This document shows positions 1-11,960 of a stretch of 64,000 bases of DNA, piece after piece. A model generated the notes under the pieces. That model did no database searches. It was not told the DNA's origin and saw only the letters and a list, made by a program, of their open reading frames with translations. Numbering within the stretch: the stretch's first letter is position 1; each line of letters begins with the position of its first letter. Both the position numbers and the translations under genes were made by a program. Origin of the DNA: Rhynochetos jubatus (lineage: Eukaryota > Chordata > Aves > Eurypygiformes > Rhynochetidae); NCBI GenBank assembly GCA_027574665.1, contig CM050657.1:15326404-15390403 (forward strand), written 5' to 3'.

Positions 1-1153
1 TGACCCAAAAGAGGTCCTTGTGTCCCCATGGCCAGGTGACATGTGGCGAGGCCCAGGGCACCGAGCCCCCCTGCCCACCCTATGACCCCCAGCACCCCGG
101 GGTGGGAAGGTGGCCACAGCCCAATGTGCCACGGCTCTCCCGGTCGCGGGGGCCTCTGAGGCCCAACTCCATCCCCGCCACCGCCGTTTGGTCCGCAGCC
201 AGCGGCGATGGCTGGGATGAAATACAGCTTGGAGAAGGGGCCGGCGCGCTCCGGATTCCTGAGATAAGGGGGACAGGCGGGACAGGGACCTTTATTTACA
301 TTTTTTCCTTGAAATTTTGGCCTCTTTCTGGTGAAACCCCATCCGGCTGCCGTGAAGATAAGAGGGGCTGGCGAGGGGGCTACTGGGGGTCAGGATGTGT
401 TTCAGGGGGCTTGTTCACCCAGAGTTCTGATGCTCACCCCAGTCCATGCACCCCATGAAGGGGGGGGGGGGCCACGGCTGGGCACCAAGGCAGGACTAGG
501 GGCTCCTTCCCCATCCAAATCCATGTTTCTTCCTCTCCACTGGTATGACGGGGACCTGGGGTGGGCCTGATCTCCTCTGTCCCATCACCCCCGTGGGGCA
601 GGGGGAAGCTACATCTCCTGCCGCTCGGCCTCCCCCTTGGTGGAGGAGGCAAAGCCCTGTGCAAGGCTGTTGTGATGGCCATGCAGGAAATGTCAGGCAG
701 GCCGGGGGCTGCAGCCAGCTGCCCAGAACACCTGGATTCCCTCTGGATGGATTTCAGCTGGTGGGGAGGCCTGGGGCTGTCCGGCCATAGCACCCCATCC
801 CTGGGCGTGAACAGCCCAGGATACCCCATGGTCCTGGGGGCACACAGCTGAGCCCCATGGCACTGCCGTGGGGTCCTAGGGGTCCTGGGCTGTGTCCCCT
901 GGCCTGGGGAGGGATGGGGGAGAGGGGCTGCTGAAGCCAGCAGGTGCCTCATGCACCTGAAGCCCTGGGGGTCCTGTCCCCGCTGCCACCTCCCTGCTCA
1001 GGGCTGGTCCAAGGGGTCATTGTGAGGGGAGACTCCCTGGGAGGTCCGGCATGGCTGGGGAAGGGGGGCAGAGCTGGGACCCGCCGCGGTCACCTCAGAT
1101 GCCGGAGCCGGCTGGGTGGGTACACGGGGGCATCCCTGCACCCCAGGCAGGCA
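1..1153. other. Intergenic, no gene seen
   Basis: GC-rich unique sequence. A short T-rich, GATA-bearing stretch (about 255-335: gagataaggg, tttatttacattttt) is the only departure from background. Confidence 0.7.
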
Positions 1154-1491
1154 TGCAGCCATGCACACACATTTGCACACGCACTCACATACACACCCCT
1201 ACACGCAGCACTGACACCCCCCCCAGACACAAACACACACTCCCCATGTGCTCAGGCACACACAGACCGGGTCACGCGCGCACACGCACGTTTGCACACC
1301 CGTGCACGTATGCACGCCCATACGTGTGCACGAACGCCTGCAGATGTTCACATCAGCAGACGGGGGTGTGCGCACACACGCATCCACGGGTATGCACATG
1401 CGTGTACACGCTGCACACTCCCCCACGTGCGTGCACACACACGTGTGGTCCCCGTGCACATGCGCACACCCATATAGAGACACAGACACCC
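1154..1491. repeat. Degenerate CA/CACG-rich simple repeat
   Basis: About 340 bp of interrupted (CA)n, cacacg and gcacac units, alternating purine and pyrimidine through most of its length. Open frames across it are His/Thr/Arg-rich artefacts. Confidence 0.85.
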
Positions 1492-1950
1492 CCTCCTGCC
1501 CCCCTGGTGTGCTGCCTGCCCGGGGTGCCGGTGGGTGCTCCCCACGCTGCCGCTGCACCCCCCGGAGTTTAAGAGCCAGGAGGAATTTTAAATGCATTGA
1601 CCCCTGACCCAACCCTGCCTGCGAGGGAAAGCCAGACCCCGGGCTGCCCCTAGCCAGATGGAGCCGGGGGGGCTGCAGGGCATGGCAAGCCTGGGCAGGG
1701 GGGAGCACCCTGCTTCAACCCCCCGTTCCCGCACCCGGAGTGCCTGCCAACTCAGGGAACACCAACAAGGGTCACTCCAAAGCCTCTCCTCCCGCAGCTC
1801 CCACGGCTCGGGGATGCTGCAGCTGGGTACCCCACACCGGGAGGGGGGCTTTGTGGGAGCGGGATGCCCCCACCATGCCCTTTACAAGGAGTCCCAGGCC
1901 CCCTACCCCGTTCCTGCCCGGCATCCCTGCCTCCCGCACAGAGGGGCTGT

Positions 1951-2155
1951 GGTGATGGCGGCATAATTAAAAACGCAATTAAGCGCTGCCACTTAGCAGA
2001 AAAGTCATACAGTTTGGGGATAATTATCTGACAATATAACAAGTTGCCCAACATTAATCAGGCGCTGATCTGCTCCAGCAGCTGCGCTCTCCACTCTGGC
2101 CGCTCCCTTAATGGCATCCTTCAGGAGACAGCAATAAATCAGGCCCTTACGGGGG
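1951..2155. promoter_or_regulatory. AT-rich island, candidate conserved non-coding element
   Basis: Sharp change from G/C-rich flanks to AT-rich unique sequence, with taattaaaa, gcaattaagc, the perfect palindrome gataattatc (2019-2028), cattaatcag and agcaataaatc. Clustered homeodomain-type TAAT cores without simple-sequence structure suggest an enhancer. Conservation was not tested. Confidence 0.35.
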
Positions 2156-2514
2156 CCCTGGGGAGGGGGCCCACACTGTCCCCCACCTGAATTTGGGAGG
2201 TTTTGGGGTGCTAAAGTAGTACCCTCTCTGCCCAGCCCCGGGCTGTTGCTCTCCTGCCTGCAGGCACTGAGAGCTGCCCCGGGGCTGTGGGGCTGGCCTC
2301 AGGGGGTCCCGAGTTAGGGTGCTGGTGGGGCACCCCTGAAAGGAGACCTCCTGGGGGGTACAGCTGTGCCCAGGGGAGATGCCCCAGGCTGGGGGTTGCC
2401 CACTGTTCTCCACCGAGGGTCACCCAGCACACCCCTGCCCTCCCTGGGGCTGAGGCTGGTGAAGGCTCCTGGGGGGCTGTGGGCACAGGGGGGGCTGTGG
2501 GTGCACCATTTCCC

Positions 2515-2615
2515 AAAGCCATCATCAATACTGGGAATTATTGACTATTTGTGGCTTGTATTTGCTGATGTTAATGAACTCCTTGTGCTGGAACAATATT
2601 AACTCTGGAGCAGAG
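2515..2615. promoter_or_regulatory. AT-rich island with HNF1/homeodomain-like cores
   Basis: Unique sequence with gggaattattgac, gatgttaatgaac and acaatattaac. It differs from the G-rich flanks. Candidate regulatory element. Confidence 0.28.
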
Positions 2616-2980
2616 GTGGGTCCTCCCACCGTGTCCCCCTGGCACCCCCTGGGGACCCTCCCCACGCCGGGGCAGCCCCAGTCGTTGCCCCATCCCAGTC
2701 GCCCTCCCAGTGCCGTGTCCCAGCTCAGATGCTGAGGGCTGTCCCATGCCAGGGGGGAACCCCTTGGTGCCACATCTCCCTGGCCTGGAGATGGGCTCTT
2801 TTGTCCCCCTTCCCCAAACCTGTCCCCATGGCCAATGTGCTGGCGCGAGTCACTCGCAGCCGCTTCCCCCCACACTCCTTTCCCATAGCCCCGGGCTCTG
2901 CTTATCCCTGTCCCCATCCCTGTCCCAGCCTGCCTGTTTTGGGGAAGGGGGACAACACAGCCCTGTACAGCTCCAACTTC

Positions 2981-3215
2981 TAAGGGCCGGAGATAAAAGG
3001 GGAGCTCGTCGCCTTTGTTCCGGCTCCGGCCAGCGTGGCCCGGGGAGGGGGAACCCGCCAGAAAGAAACCAGCAGCTTAACACATTCTCTTGGCCCCTAA
3101 TTTGCCGGTTCTGCCACAAAATCCCATTACAAAGGGCTTAGCTGCTGCGCCCAGGAAGAGGTCACTGCTGGGAGCCCCCGAGGAGATTTACCGGCCACAA
3201 AAAGCGCGAGAAAAG
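2981..3215. promoter_or_regulatory. Candidate regulatory element
   Basis: Unique mixed-composition block with ggagataaaag (GATA type), gcctttgttcc (SOX/TCF type), aatttgccgg and caaaatcccattacaaag. It stands out from the C-rich surroundings. Confidence 0.25.
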
Positions 3216-4869
3216 AGCAACCCCGGCTCCCTCGGGCGCTCTGCGGCACGGCGAGAGGTGGGCACCATGTCGCGGGGTCCCACTGTCCCCTGCCCGTCCC
3301 CTCCACCCTGCACCTGGCAGCAGGAGAGAGCGGTTGCAAAGGCACAGCCCGGTTAATTCACTTTTATAACCCCAAAAGCAAATAAAACAGGGCTTGGTAT
3401 TGACCGGCGGATGTGGAGCGGGGCCATAAACCACCGGCGCTAGCCAACGGGCGCTGCCTGGGAGCCAGCCGTGCCACGCCGGGACGGGTCCCTGCAATTC
3501 GAGGGGGGACGTGGCTGCGGTTGGTCTCCCAGATTGTGTCAGAGGGGATGAAGTGACCCCACAGCTGGGTGCGCAGGGAGGATACTGGGAGCTGCGAGAG
3601 CCCAGAGCCACGCGCGGCATCCCTGCGCCGTGCGGACGGGCTGTGCCAGGCTGGGCAGCCCCTTGCCAGCCCGGGCTGCCTCGCTCGAATGGGGTGCGCT
3701 GAGCTGGGATTGGGGGGATTTGGGGGAGCCTGAGGGCAGGGAGGTGCAAAAAGTGGGGGTGCAGGGGCAGAGCGGGCGTACACGGCTGCAGTCGGGCAGC
3801 TGCGCGTGCTTGGGTGGCCCTTGGTGGGCTTTGAGGGGTCCAGCACAGACAAGCTCAGCAGCCACCCCACGGGGCACCGGCATGCCCCCCACCCCGAGGC
3901 CCCCCGGTGGGAACAGTGCCCAGCTGGGGCACAGCTGTGTCCCTGGCACCGCTTCTGCTGGGCTCCGGCACGCCAGCGGAGCGGGGATCGAGGGCGACAG
4001 CGCTGAAAGGAGCGGGTCGAGCGCCCGGGCAGGATGGAAATGAGCCCCCGGGGGTCCGTGCGGCACAAAGGCCCCCGCTGGGGTGGGCCGAGACCTTCCC
4101 AGCCCCTCACCACAATGTTTGCAAATACCGGAGGCCACTTACGGCGGGGCCGCCGGCGGGGAGGGCGAGAGGGGGGCTCCCGGCATCCCCCTCCGGCCGG
4201 GGCTCCCTGAGCATCGCGCTGTGCCGGGGTGGCAGATCCGGGCGTGGAGCCCTGCCCCGGGCCTGGCAGTGCCCCACAGATGCCCCATGGCACCCCAGAT
4301 GGCAGGGCCGAGGCAGGCAAGGGCTGCCCATCCCTTTTGTCGGCGTCCCCGGCACGGGAGCCAGGGGAGCGGGGAGCGGTGGGGAGGAATGTCCCTGCTC
4401 AATGCCCACCATGCTGGGGCTGACAGCCCTGAAATCGGGCTGTCACATCCCGTCTGGGCAGCCCTTCACCCCCATTCGTGGGGGCCTTGTTCGGCTCCCG
4501 CCGCATTCAGCCAACACAAACACGGCACTTAACCCTCCGGCTCCCGGCGTCCCGAGGCGCGGGGCCAGCTCCAGGCAACGCGTCGGACACCGGGACGTGC
4601 CACCGCCGTCCTGCTGCACCATCCATGGGGATGAGGTGCGACATCCCATAGCGCCAGGCCCTCTGGAAGGGATGTTTTAGGGTCTCCAGGACCTCCCTCC
4701 TGCAGTCCCCAATGGATGCCCTGAGCCAGGACCTGGATGGAGGGCCCTGCGACACCTCACGCTCTTCCACTGCCGCCTCCCTCCGGACCCCACGACCACC
4801 CCGAGACCCCTTCCCACCCCCCCGCGGGGACACCCACCCTGCGGCAGCCCCGGCCTCCGATGAAAGCGG
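3216..4869. other. Intergenic, no gene seen
   Basis: GC-rich DNA with a mildly CpG-rich stretch at about 3960-4260. A long minus-strand open frame here has no family resemblance and reflects composition. Confidence 0.7.
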
Positions 4870-5000
4870 GAGCAGGGAGCCTTTCCTTTGACACAATTAA
4901 GCAGCCCGAGGTCCCAGCGCCTCGGCTCGCCGCAGTGTGTTAAATTAATGTAGCAGAAAAAATCATTATGCGGGGACACAGATGGAAGTGACCAAGCAGA
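4870..5000. promoter_or_regulatory. AT-rich island, candidate non-coding element
   Basis: Includes gacacaattaagcag, gtgttaaattaatgtagc and aaaaaatcattatgc between GC-rich flanks. Confidence 0.28.
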
Positions 5001-6884
5001 AAATGCGATGTGCAGCGGCGGAGGACCCCTCTTACCCATGTAAACACCACGGGGAAGGACAGGTTTCCCAGCTCCCAGGCAAGGAGGTGATCGCAGCCTG
5101 CCGGGGGGCTTCCCCCACACATTGCCACCGGGACAGACCTCGGATGGAGCCGGATGCTGGGGTCCCCTGGGCGGGGGAGGGGGGGGCTTGTGGTGGGACC
5201 CCCCGGGCAGCAGCTAGCCTGGTTGCGACGAGGGCTGACCGGTGAGCCGGGCAGTGCGTGTGGCCGGGCCTCCGCTCGCAATTACCATGTCATTATGTGC
5301 CGGCACAGCCATGGCTAACCGAGCAGAAAAGCGGCCCCTGTTTGGCACCCATGGGGAGTGAGGAGGGACGCCCTGGGGGGAGCCTGTGGGAGCACCCAGC
5401 TACACGTGAGCATGCACCCATACATGCACCCCATGCACATCCCACCGGGTGGGCAGCATCCCCTAAATGCCACTGACAGCAGAGACCCCTCCCTGAGTGT
5501 ATACTCCAGTCTCTCCTGCTGTTGTGGCCCTGAGGGACCTGCACTCACCCTGGGGACCCTCATTGCCCCGAGGGAGCTGCCCTGGGGAAAGTTTCTGCTC
5601 CCCAGGGAGATAAGCCTGGGGCAGATAAAGCCCTGGGGCTTGGCTCTGAGGGGTTCTCACCAGGACCGTGCACACTGGTAACCCCAAATATTGGGCAAAG
5701 GGCCTGAAGTGTGGCACAGTGGGATGCAGAGGGGATAGGAGGGTGCCAAACACATGGGAAATGTGGGATGTAATACCACCAAGGCAAACTCTCCTCTCCC
5801 ACTGGGTCTTACCTGCTGCTAGGACCGAAGCCAGAGCCTCCCACTTTGAGCCCAAGGGGGTTTGGGGAAGGCTCCCATAGCCCCTGAGTGTGTGGGGGGT
5901 GTCCCTGGGCAGACCAGCTTCCTCTCCCAGCCAGAAGGACCTTACACCCCACGGCCTCCATCAGCCTGGATTTCACCCCAGCTGGCCACCCCATGGCTAA
6001 CGAGGACTAATTACACACTTGCCCTCCTTAGCCCGGAGCTCCCAGGTGTCAGTGTTTGGGCGCTTCTCGTGGTACCTCCCTCCGGGGCTCGGGGTGATGG
6101 GACACAGGGACTGACAGAGGGTCGAGGGGGTGGCAGGGGGCTGCCGTCTGCCCCGGCACTGGCAGGGGTTATCACACCAGGGCAGCGCGGGATGATAACC
6201 AGAGCCCCCTCCTGTCGGCACCGCGGGGTGTGGGAGCAGGATGGGGACAGGGACGGTCCCCAAGCCCCCGTCACCCGTCTCGGGGACGCCTTGGGATGGC
6301 GGGTGCCTGCTCCCCGCCACCTCCCCATCCGGCTTTGTTTTCTGCAGGGCCGCGTTCCCACCCGCCCAGTATTCATGTGGGCCCCTTCCCTCCCCGGGGG
6401 GCTGCTAATCCCCCCCACCCCCCTGAACGGGCTGGGGGATTGTTGACCGAGCTGCCATATCCCCTGAACAAGCAAGCCCAGGCCCCGCAGCTGCTGCCGG
6501 ATTAAGAGACACCCTTTCGCTGCCGTAGTCCCCATGCCAAAGCACCCGGCCCCCCGAGCATGCCTGGACCCCATGCATGATGCTCAGGGATGCTTTGTGG
6601 TGGGAAGGGGGTGCCACAGCTGGCAGGAGGCCAAGGGGATGGTCACTTGGGGCACTCCCACAGTAAATACAGGTATGGGGCGGCTCTCCTGGAACCCGAA
6701 ATGCCTGACTGGCTGGGGAGGGGAGGCTGGGAGCGTGCCCCCACACAGGGCTGAGCCTGGGGAGGTCACGTCTGCAGGGTGGCACCAGCCCTGGCATCAG
6801 TGTCTGCCCGGTCCGTCCCCTCCCTGCTGCCACCATGGCATGGGCAGAGCCATGCACGGCGATGGCAGAGGGTGAGGAGCAGCT
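5001..6884. other. Intergenic, nothing distinctive
   Basis: Unique GC-rich sequence. No repeat, exon or motif cluster that I can support. Confidence 0.65.
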
Positions 6885-6985
6885 CTCACGCTCCCGAGTT
6901 GTGGGTCATCGGAATTAGATTAATTAGTGTGTGTTAATGGTGGCTAATTAGCACCCGGCCGCGCTGATGCAGAGCTTGCTAAGCC
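6885..6985. promoter_or_regulatory. Cluster of TAAT homeodomain cores
   Basis: gaattagattaattagtgtg followed by gttaatggtggctaattagc: five TAAT/ATTA cores in about 60 bp within a GC-rich region, including the palindromic taatta. Confidence 0.35.
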
Positions 6986-8001
6986 GGGCACCTGCCCCTT
7001 GCCTTGCTGCCTCAGTTTACCCACCTGCAGCAGGGGTGAGCCCGGCACCCGGCTCTCTGTGCTGCCAAGGGACACCAAACCAACAGGGAAATGTCACAGC
7101 AGGGAGAGGGGACCAGCTGCTGGCCTGTTATCGGGGCTGGCCCCGCCAAGTGCCCCTGGCCAGGGCGGCCTCCGGCTATCTTGTTATCTCGAGAGCTCGT
7201 TCTGGGTCAGGGTGGACATGTCCGCATGCAGAAGTGGGTGTCGCTGGATGCCCAAACTGCCCTGCCCTGGGCAGTGGGGGATTTCTTAGGGGGGGTGAAT
7301 AAATAAGGAAGGGCAAAGCACTGTGGCTCTGCGCTGCTCCCACTGCAGAGAGGGATGAAAGGGGTCTGGGGGCTGTGGGAGGCAGCGGGCCAGCCCTTTG
7401 TAGGGGCAGACAGGCACCCCTGGGTGCTATGCGCACCCAGAGAGATTACAAAATGCCTTTTGACTCCGCCGACAAGCCCCAGAGCCCCGCAGCAGCGTTC
7501 ATCCCAGTTAAGTGCACGGGGCAGATAAAGGGTCCTCAAGGAGCTGGCTGAGAACTCGCTGTGCCTATAGCGTGACTCTGGGGGGCAAACACCCCGGCCC
7601 TCCCTCGGGGGGACCGCCCGGCCCCGCAGCACTCCTAGAAGCTGGGCTGCTTGGAGGGTTTTGGGGTGTTAAGGGGACGAGCCCCTTCCCTCTGTGCCCA
7701 TCCCAGACGCTCCCGGAGAGGCTCTGCCTCCAGGTGACATTCGGCCTTTGCTGGGTCACCTCCTCCCAGAGCAGCCGGTGCAGCGGGTGCCATCCCGCGA
7801 CGGGGGGTCCACCCCAGTGCTGCGGGGGTGTCCTGTGGCTGACAGCCCGTCTCGCTCCATGGAACGTGGAGGGTTCCTCAGTGCTGGCATTTTGGGGCCA
7901 ACCTCCCCTGGGCAAGGGGGTGGCGTGCGCGGGGAAAGGCTACTCCAGAAATTGCAAACGCTGGCACAAGCTGTCCTGCCTTCAACGCAAGCGGCGAGTG
8001 T

Positions 8002-8100
8002 GAAGTTAAGAGATAAAGAGGGAATTAGGAGATAAAGTCTGCGTAATCCCAGTTGCTCTATGCAATTAAAATGAGCTTCACCCCACTGTAATTGGATGGA
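8002..8100. promoter_or_regulatory. AT-rich island with repeated GATA sites
   Basis: Contains gttaagagataaagaggg, ttaggagataaagtc, gcaattaaaatgagc and gtaattgg. Two agataaag GATA sites lie 17-18 bp apart. Confidence 0.28.
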
Positions 8101-8519
8101 AGCTGCCTGCCAGCGTCAGCGCGACCGGGAGCATCGGGCGAGCAGGCACGGAGGATTCGCCGCGCCGAGCACGGAGACTTATCTCCCTGCCAGAAAAACT
8201 GAGAGGGCAGCGGCACGGAGAGCGGGAGTTAATGAGATGAAAGTGGAAAGCCTGGCACAAAGGATTAGCTCCCGGCCGGCTCCGCTGCTGAAATCCCAAG
8301 CTTTCCTGGGAAGGCTTTCCTTGCACCACGGCCACATCCTGCCTGGGCCCGCTTGCCAGAGAAGGGATGTGCTTGGAGTAGCAAAATTTGGCTCTACTTC
8401 GCCGGTGCGACCCCTCGATGGGGACTGGGCTGTCCCAGCCCCCCTGCTCTCCCCCGCTCCATCCCAGCCCTGCCCCGGCTCCCGGTCTCCCTCCGGAGGA
8501 TCCCTGCGCAAGGCCATCC

Positions 8520-8720
8520 CTAACAGCATTTACAGCTGCTGGTATTAAGCAGAAATAAAAAACGCCGAGTGCAGATTAAAAGGACACTGATGAAATGCCA
8601 GCAGAAGAATTACAGCCCTAATAAACCACCGCCTTCTGCTGGGGGTGGGCGATGGGGGGGGTTTACGAGGCCATTTCAACTTCCCTGTCAGAAAGGTGTA
8701 TTAAAGCCATAAAGGCCCCA
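8520..8720. promoter_or_regulatory. AT-rich island, candidate non-coding element
   Basis: Unique sequence with ggtattaagcagaaataaaa, gcagattaaaagg, gaattacagccctaataaac and gtattaaagcc, interrupted by a short G-run. It differs from the flanking GC-rich DNA. Confidence 0.28.
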
Positions 8721-8866
8721 TTGCCTCTCCTGTCCCCTGGATGCCGGAGCACGACTGCGGTCGTAAATCCACCTGCTCGCAGCCCGGGGCAGGGGGCCCA
8801 AAGCCCCTCGTCCCTGGGAAAAGCTGGGAAGAGCAACGAGGCCGCCTTGGCCGGGGTCTTGGAGGG

Positions 8867-8874
8867 TGACGTCA
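8867..8874. promoter_or_regulatory. Full palindromic CRE (TGACGTCA)
   Basis: Perfect eight-base CREB/ATF site inside a CpG-bearing, GC-rich patch, 5.6 kb past the EPHB3 poly(A) signal. Motif only; no promoter is apparent next to it. Confidence 0.35.
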
Positions 8875-9446
8875 GGCCTGGCGGGAGATAAATGCCGGCC
8901 GTGGGCCGGCGGTGCTGGCAGGGACGGGATTATCTCGGCGCGGAGGCTGGGACATGCCTCGTCCATCACCCACCGCCCACCCGCCGGGAGCGTGTGAACA
9001 GGATCCGGTGCCCCTGGTGCCGGTGCAACCCGTTCCCTGCCCACTGCCTGGGCCCAAGGGGACAAGGGCACACGGGCTGGGACCGCAGCACGGCCACCAC
9101 CACACTGCCAGGGACAGCCCCTGCTCCATACCAGCCCCCAGATGAGCTGTGCCGCGGGTCCATCACCTGGGACCTTGACCCCATGAGCCCTCCCCATCGT
9201 GCTGCCCGGCTCTCCCCCGTCCCAGCGTGGGGTTTGTTTGCACAGGGATGATGACACCGGCTCAAACACCCTGGCGCTCCCGCCCTGGTGCTTCTGCCCT
9301 GGACTTGGCTCATCCTCCTGCTCCCCATCCTGCCAGGCTCAGCTGCAGATGGAAATGCCACCTCCCCACAGCTTTTCAACTCCCTGCTCTCCATCAGTGG
9401 CTCCCGTGGGGTCCTTCTGTGCCGTGGGGTTGCAGTATGGGCTTGA

Positions 9447-9477
9447 GGACAGGGATGGGGACAGGGATGGGGATGGG
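9447..9477. repeat. GGGATGGGGACA-type tandem repeat
   Basis: gacagggatggggacaggga is followed by tggggatggg; G-rich, short. Confidence 0.75.
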
Positions 9478-11374
9478 TACGGTGCTTTCCAGCACAAGCT
9501 GCCCGGGACAGGCTGACTCACCTGGGATGGGTCACGGTTTCAGCCTCGTCCTCCCGGGGCGCAGTCCCGGCTCCCTGCCTGGGTGACGGTGGGGACAGCG
9601 GGATGGGGGAAACCTGCGCTGAGGGAGGTGTTGGAGGATGAGCCACCCCAGGGGTGGTGGCACAGGGCACTCTTCTCTTGGGACACCAGCATGGGGATGC
9701 GGGAGGGGTGGCAGGGATGCGCTGGGGGTCAGTGGGGCTGGCCAGGGAACCCCAAGGGCAGGTGGGACATCATGAGGGACCGGGATGGGTGGCGGGCCCC
9801 TCTCCCACACAACATGCTATGCTGGGAGGAGCCGCTTGCCCCCCTCCGCTGCCCCAGTTTGGGGGCCCTCGGCCCCCGCTGCTTCCCACGCTGGCTCATT
9901 AGCGAGCTCAGGGCGGGGAAACCCGTTAATGGCACGGAGTGACTGCGGGAAGCCGAGCCCAAACCCTCACGCGGAGCGGGGAGCGCTGCTTTTCCCATTC
10001 CCTTTGAACTCCCGCAGCCGCCTGGAGCTGCGGTTCTCCCAAGCATGGACCGGCGCAGCGGGGCGCAGTGGGGTGCCCCGTACCCCTAACCCACACCACG
10101 CTGAGCCCCTCCCTGGGCTCAGCCCATCCACGCCGGCTTCAGGGCAGCGCCTGCGTTCAGGGCATCACCCTGGAGCTCTTGAACCGGGTGGGTCATCGGA
10201 GTTTTGGTTTTGCCGGGATCCCGGTCACGCCATCCCCCCGGGGAAGGGGTGGGGAGGGGGTGCTGCCAGGGCCCGGTGAGCACCGGGCAGTGGTGATGGG
10301 TGAAGCAAGCGTGGCGGGAGGTGGCCCGTGACTCAACCCGCTCTGGCAGAGGTGGGGTAGCGATACCGGAGCTAAAAAAAACCCGTCCCAGCTCCGGGGA
10401 GAGGAAATTTCTCATTAGCCAGAAATGTGTGGCTGAACCTGTCTGACACCCGGGCGGCCCCCGGCCCCGAGCGGCCTCCCCCTCCCCGGCGGTGATACCG
10501 TCCCCGGCTTCGAGGAGATCAAAGCGGGAGTGGGGGCAAACAGGGGGCTCAGCAGCCGTTTGGGCGGCAGCTGTGGAGAGGAGCGGGGCAGGGGGAGAAG
10601 GGGTCTCCTCGTTTCCCACGTGCTGCTTCGGGAGAAGCCAGATTTGGGCAGCAGTGGGGGCTGGGTGGGCAGCAGCAGGGGTGGTCTGCCCCGAACAGCC
10701 ACCCAAGGATGGGCAGGGGCGATGGCTACCGAAACCCGGGCGAGGCAAGCTGGTTGTGATCAGGGCATCTACCTCCCGCTGTGCCACAGCCCCTTTGCTC
10801 CCCTCATTTCCAAAGCAGCCATTTCCAGCAGGGTGACCCATGGGGGGAGCGATGGACCCCCAAGCCCCAGCCCCACCAGCAAGCCCACTGCGGCTTTCCC
10901 TTTGATTTCCCGCTGCGGACCCATCCTTTCCCTGACAGCAGGCCAACACGCCGGGACGAGGCATTGCCCTGCTCCATGTCGACAATCCAAAGCTGCTTTT
11001 TGCCTCCCGGTCCCACGCCGGGCTGGATTCTGCTCCTCGAACAAGGCAGGCGGGTGCGGGTTGATTAACGCGAGCGCGTTTGCTCACTGGCTACGCGCTG
11101 CCAAATCCGATGTCAGCTCCCAGGCATCCGGGGGAGAGCCGCCTCCTGCTCCCCAAGGCAGCCCCTGCATCCCCTTTTCGGGAGCATCCCAGGCTGGTTT
11201 GCAGATCCTGGTGCCGGGATGCCGGGCACTGCTCCGGGGGGACTTGTCACCCCTGAGGGGACACCCAGCTCTAATCGAGGGGGGCAGGGACGCAGCCGTG
11301 GCAGCAGCGGGCAGGGAGGATGGGCGCTGCACCATGTGCAAGCCCCCTGCTAGCTTCCAAAGGAGACTGGAGGG

Positions 11375-11530
11375 AAGGAGTGGGAAGAAAATGATTAAAA
11401 CGATTTCTCCTTTTTTTTTCTTTAATAATAATAAAAAAAATCCCTGGGAAAAAGCCGCTCAGGGTCCTGGCACGTGAACAGGGTCTGTAAGTGGTCTTAA
11501 AAATTACCGATAAATAATCTTAACGGGAAA
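11375..11530. promoter_or_regulatory. AT-rich stretch next to a CpG-dense patch
   Basis: Includes gatgattaaaacg, a T run, taataataataaaa and aattaccgataaataatc. Part of it is low complexity (11408-11441). It abuts the CpG-rich block that follows. Confidence 0.22.
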
Positions 11531-11539
11531 CAGGAGGCG

Positions 11540-11960
11540 CAGAGCAGGGGTGTTCGTGGGTGTCTCGCGGTTCCCTACGAGCATGGGAAAACTCGCCGGG
11601 TCCCGTCCCTCGTGCCACAGCGACGGCCCCATCCCGGGCCGCGGTGCGTCCCTGGCTCCGGCCACCAGACGACGACGGCCTTGGCCGGTGTCCGAACCGC
11701 CGCGGGCCCAGCGCGGGCGCAGGATGCGTCCCCGGCACGATGGCGCGGGCGATCCCCATGGCGGCAGTGGGGACGAGGCGGGTGGGTGCCTCGGGGGTGC
11801 CCGTGTGCACCGCGCTGCCCCGTGCCCCGGGTTGGCCTACGGGGTGGCGGCAACGCCGAGCCGTTGCGAGCCGTGATCCCTTCCAGCTGCGCCGGCCCTG
11901 GGCGGCTGACGGGGCTGAGGGATCCCGTCCCTGCCAAGTCGGCGCGGTGTCAGCCAAGAG
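11540..11960. promoter_or_regulatory. Orphan CpG-dense patch downstream of EPHB3
   Basis: CpG is frequent over about 420 bp (for example ccgggccgcggtgcgtccct, gacgacgacggcc and cgcgggcccagcgcgggcgc), far above the flanks. This suggests an unmethylated island. No gene with family resemblance starts here, and frames on both strands are chance ORFs. Confidence 0.45.

Larger units (their letters stand above)
8725..11374. other. Intergenic, no gene seen
   Basis: GC-rich. It holds the CRE at 8867, a G-rich tandem repeat at 9447 and a TCF-like GATCAAAG at 10517-10524. The 300-codon open frames on both strands around 10.1-11.5 kb overlap each other and look like chance. Confidence 0.65.

Noticed and set aside
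1154..1708. His/Cys/Val-rich open frames on both strands
   Set aside because: They are translations of the CA/CG simple repeat.
3364..4320. 318-codon minus-strand open frame
   Set aside because: Low-complexity Pro/Arg/Ser composition, no recognisable family, no promoter or poly(A) context.
10119..11477. Two long overlapping frames of more than 300 codons on opposite strands
   Set aside because: Both cannot be coding, and neither shows a domain, conserved motif or supported splice context. GC-rich composition explains them.
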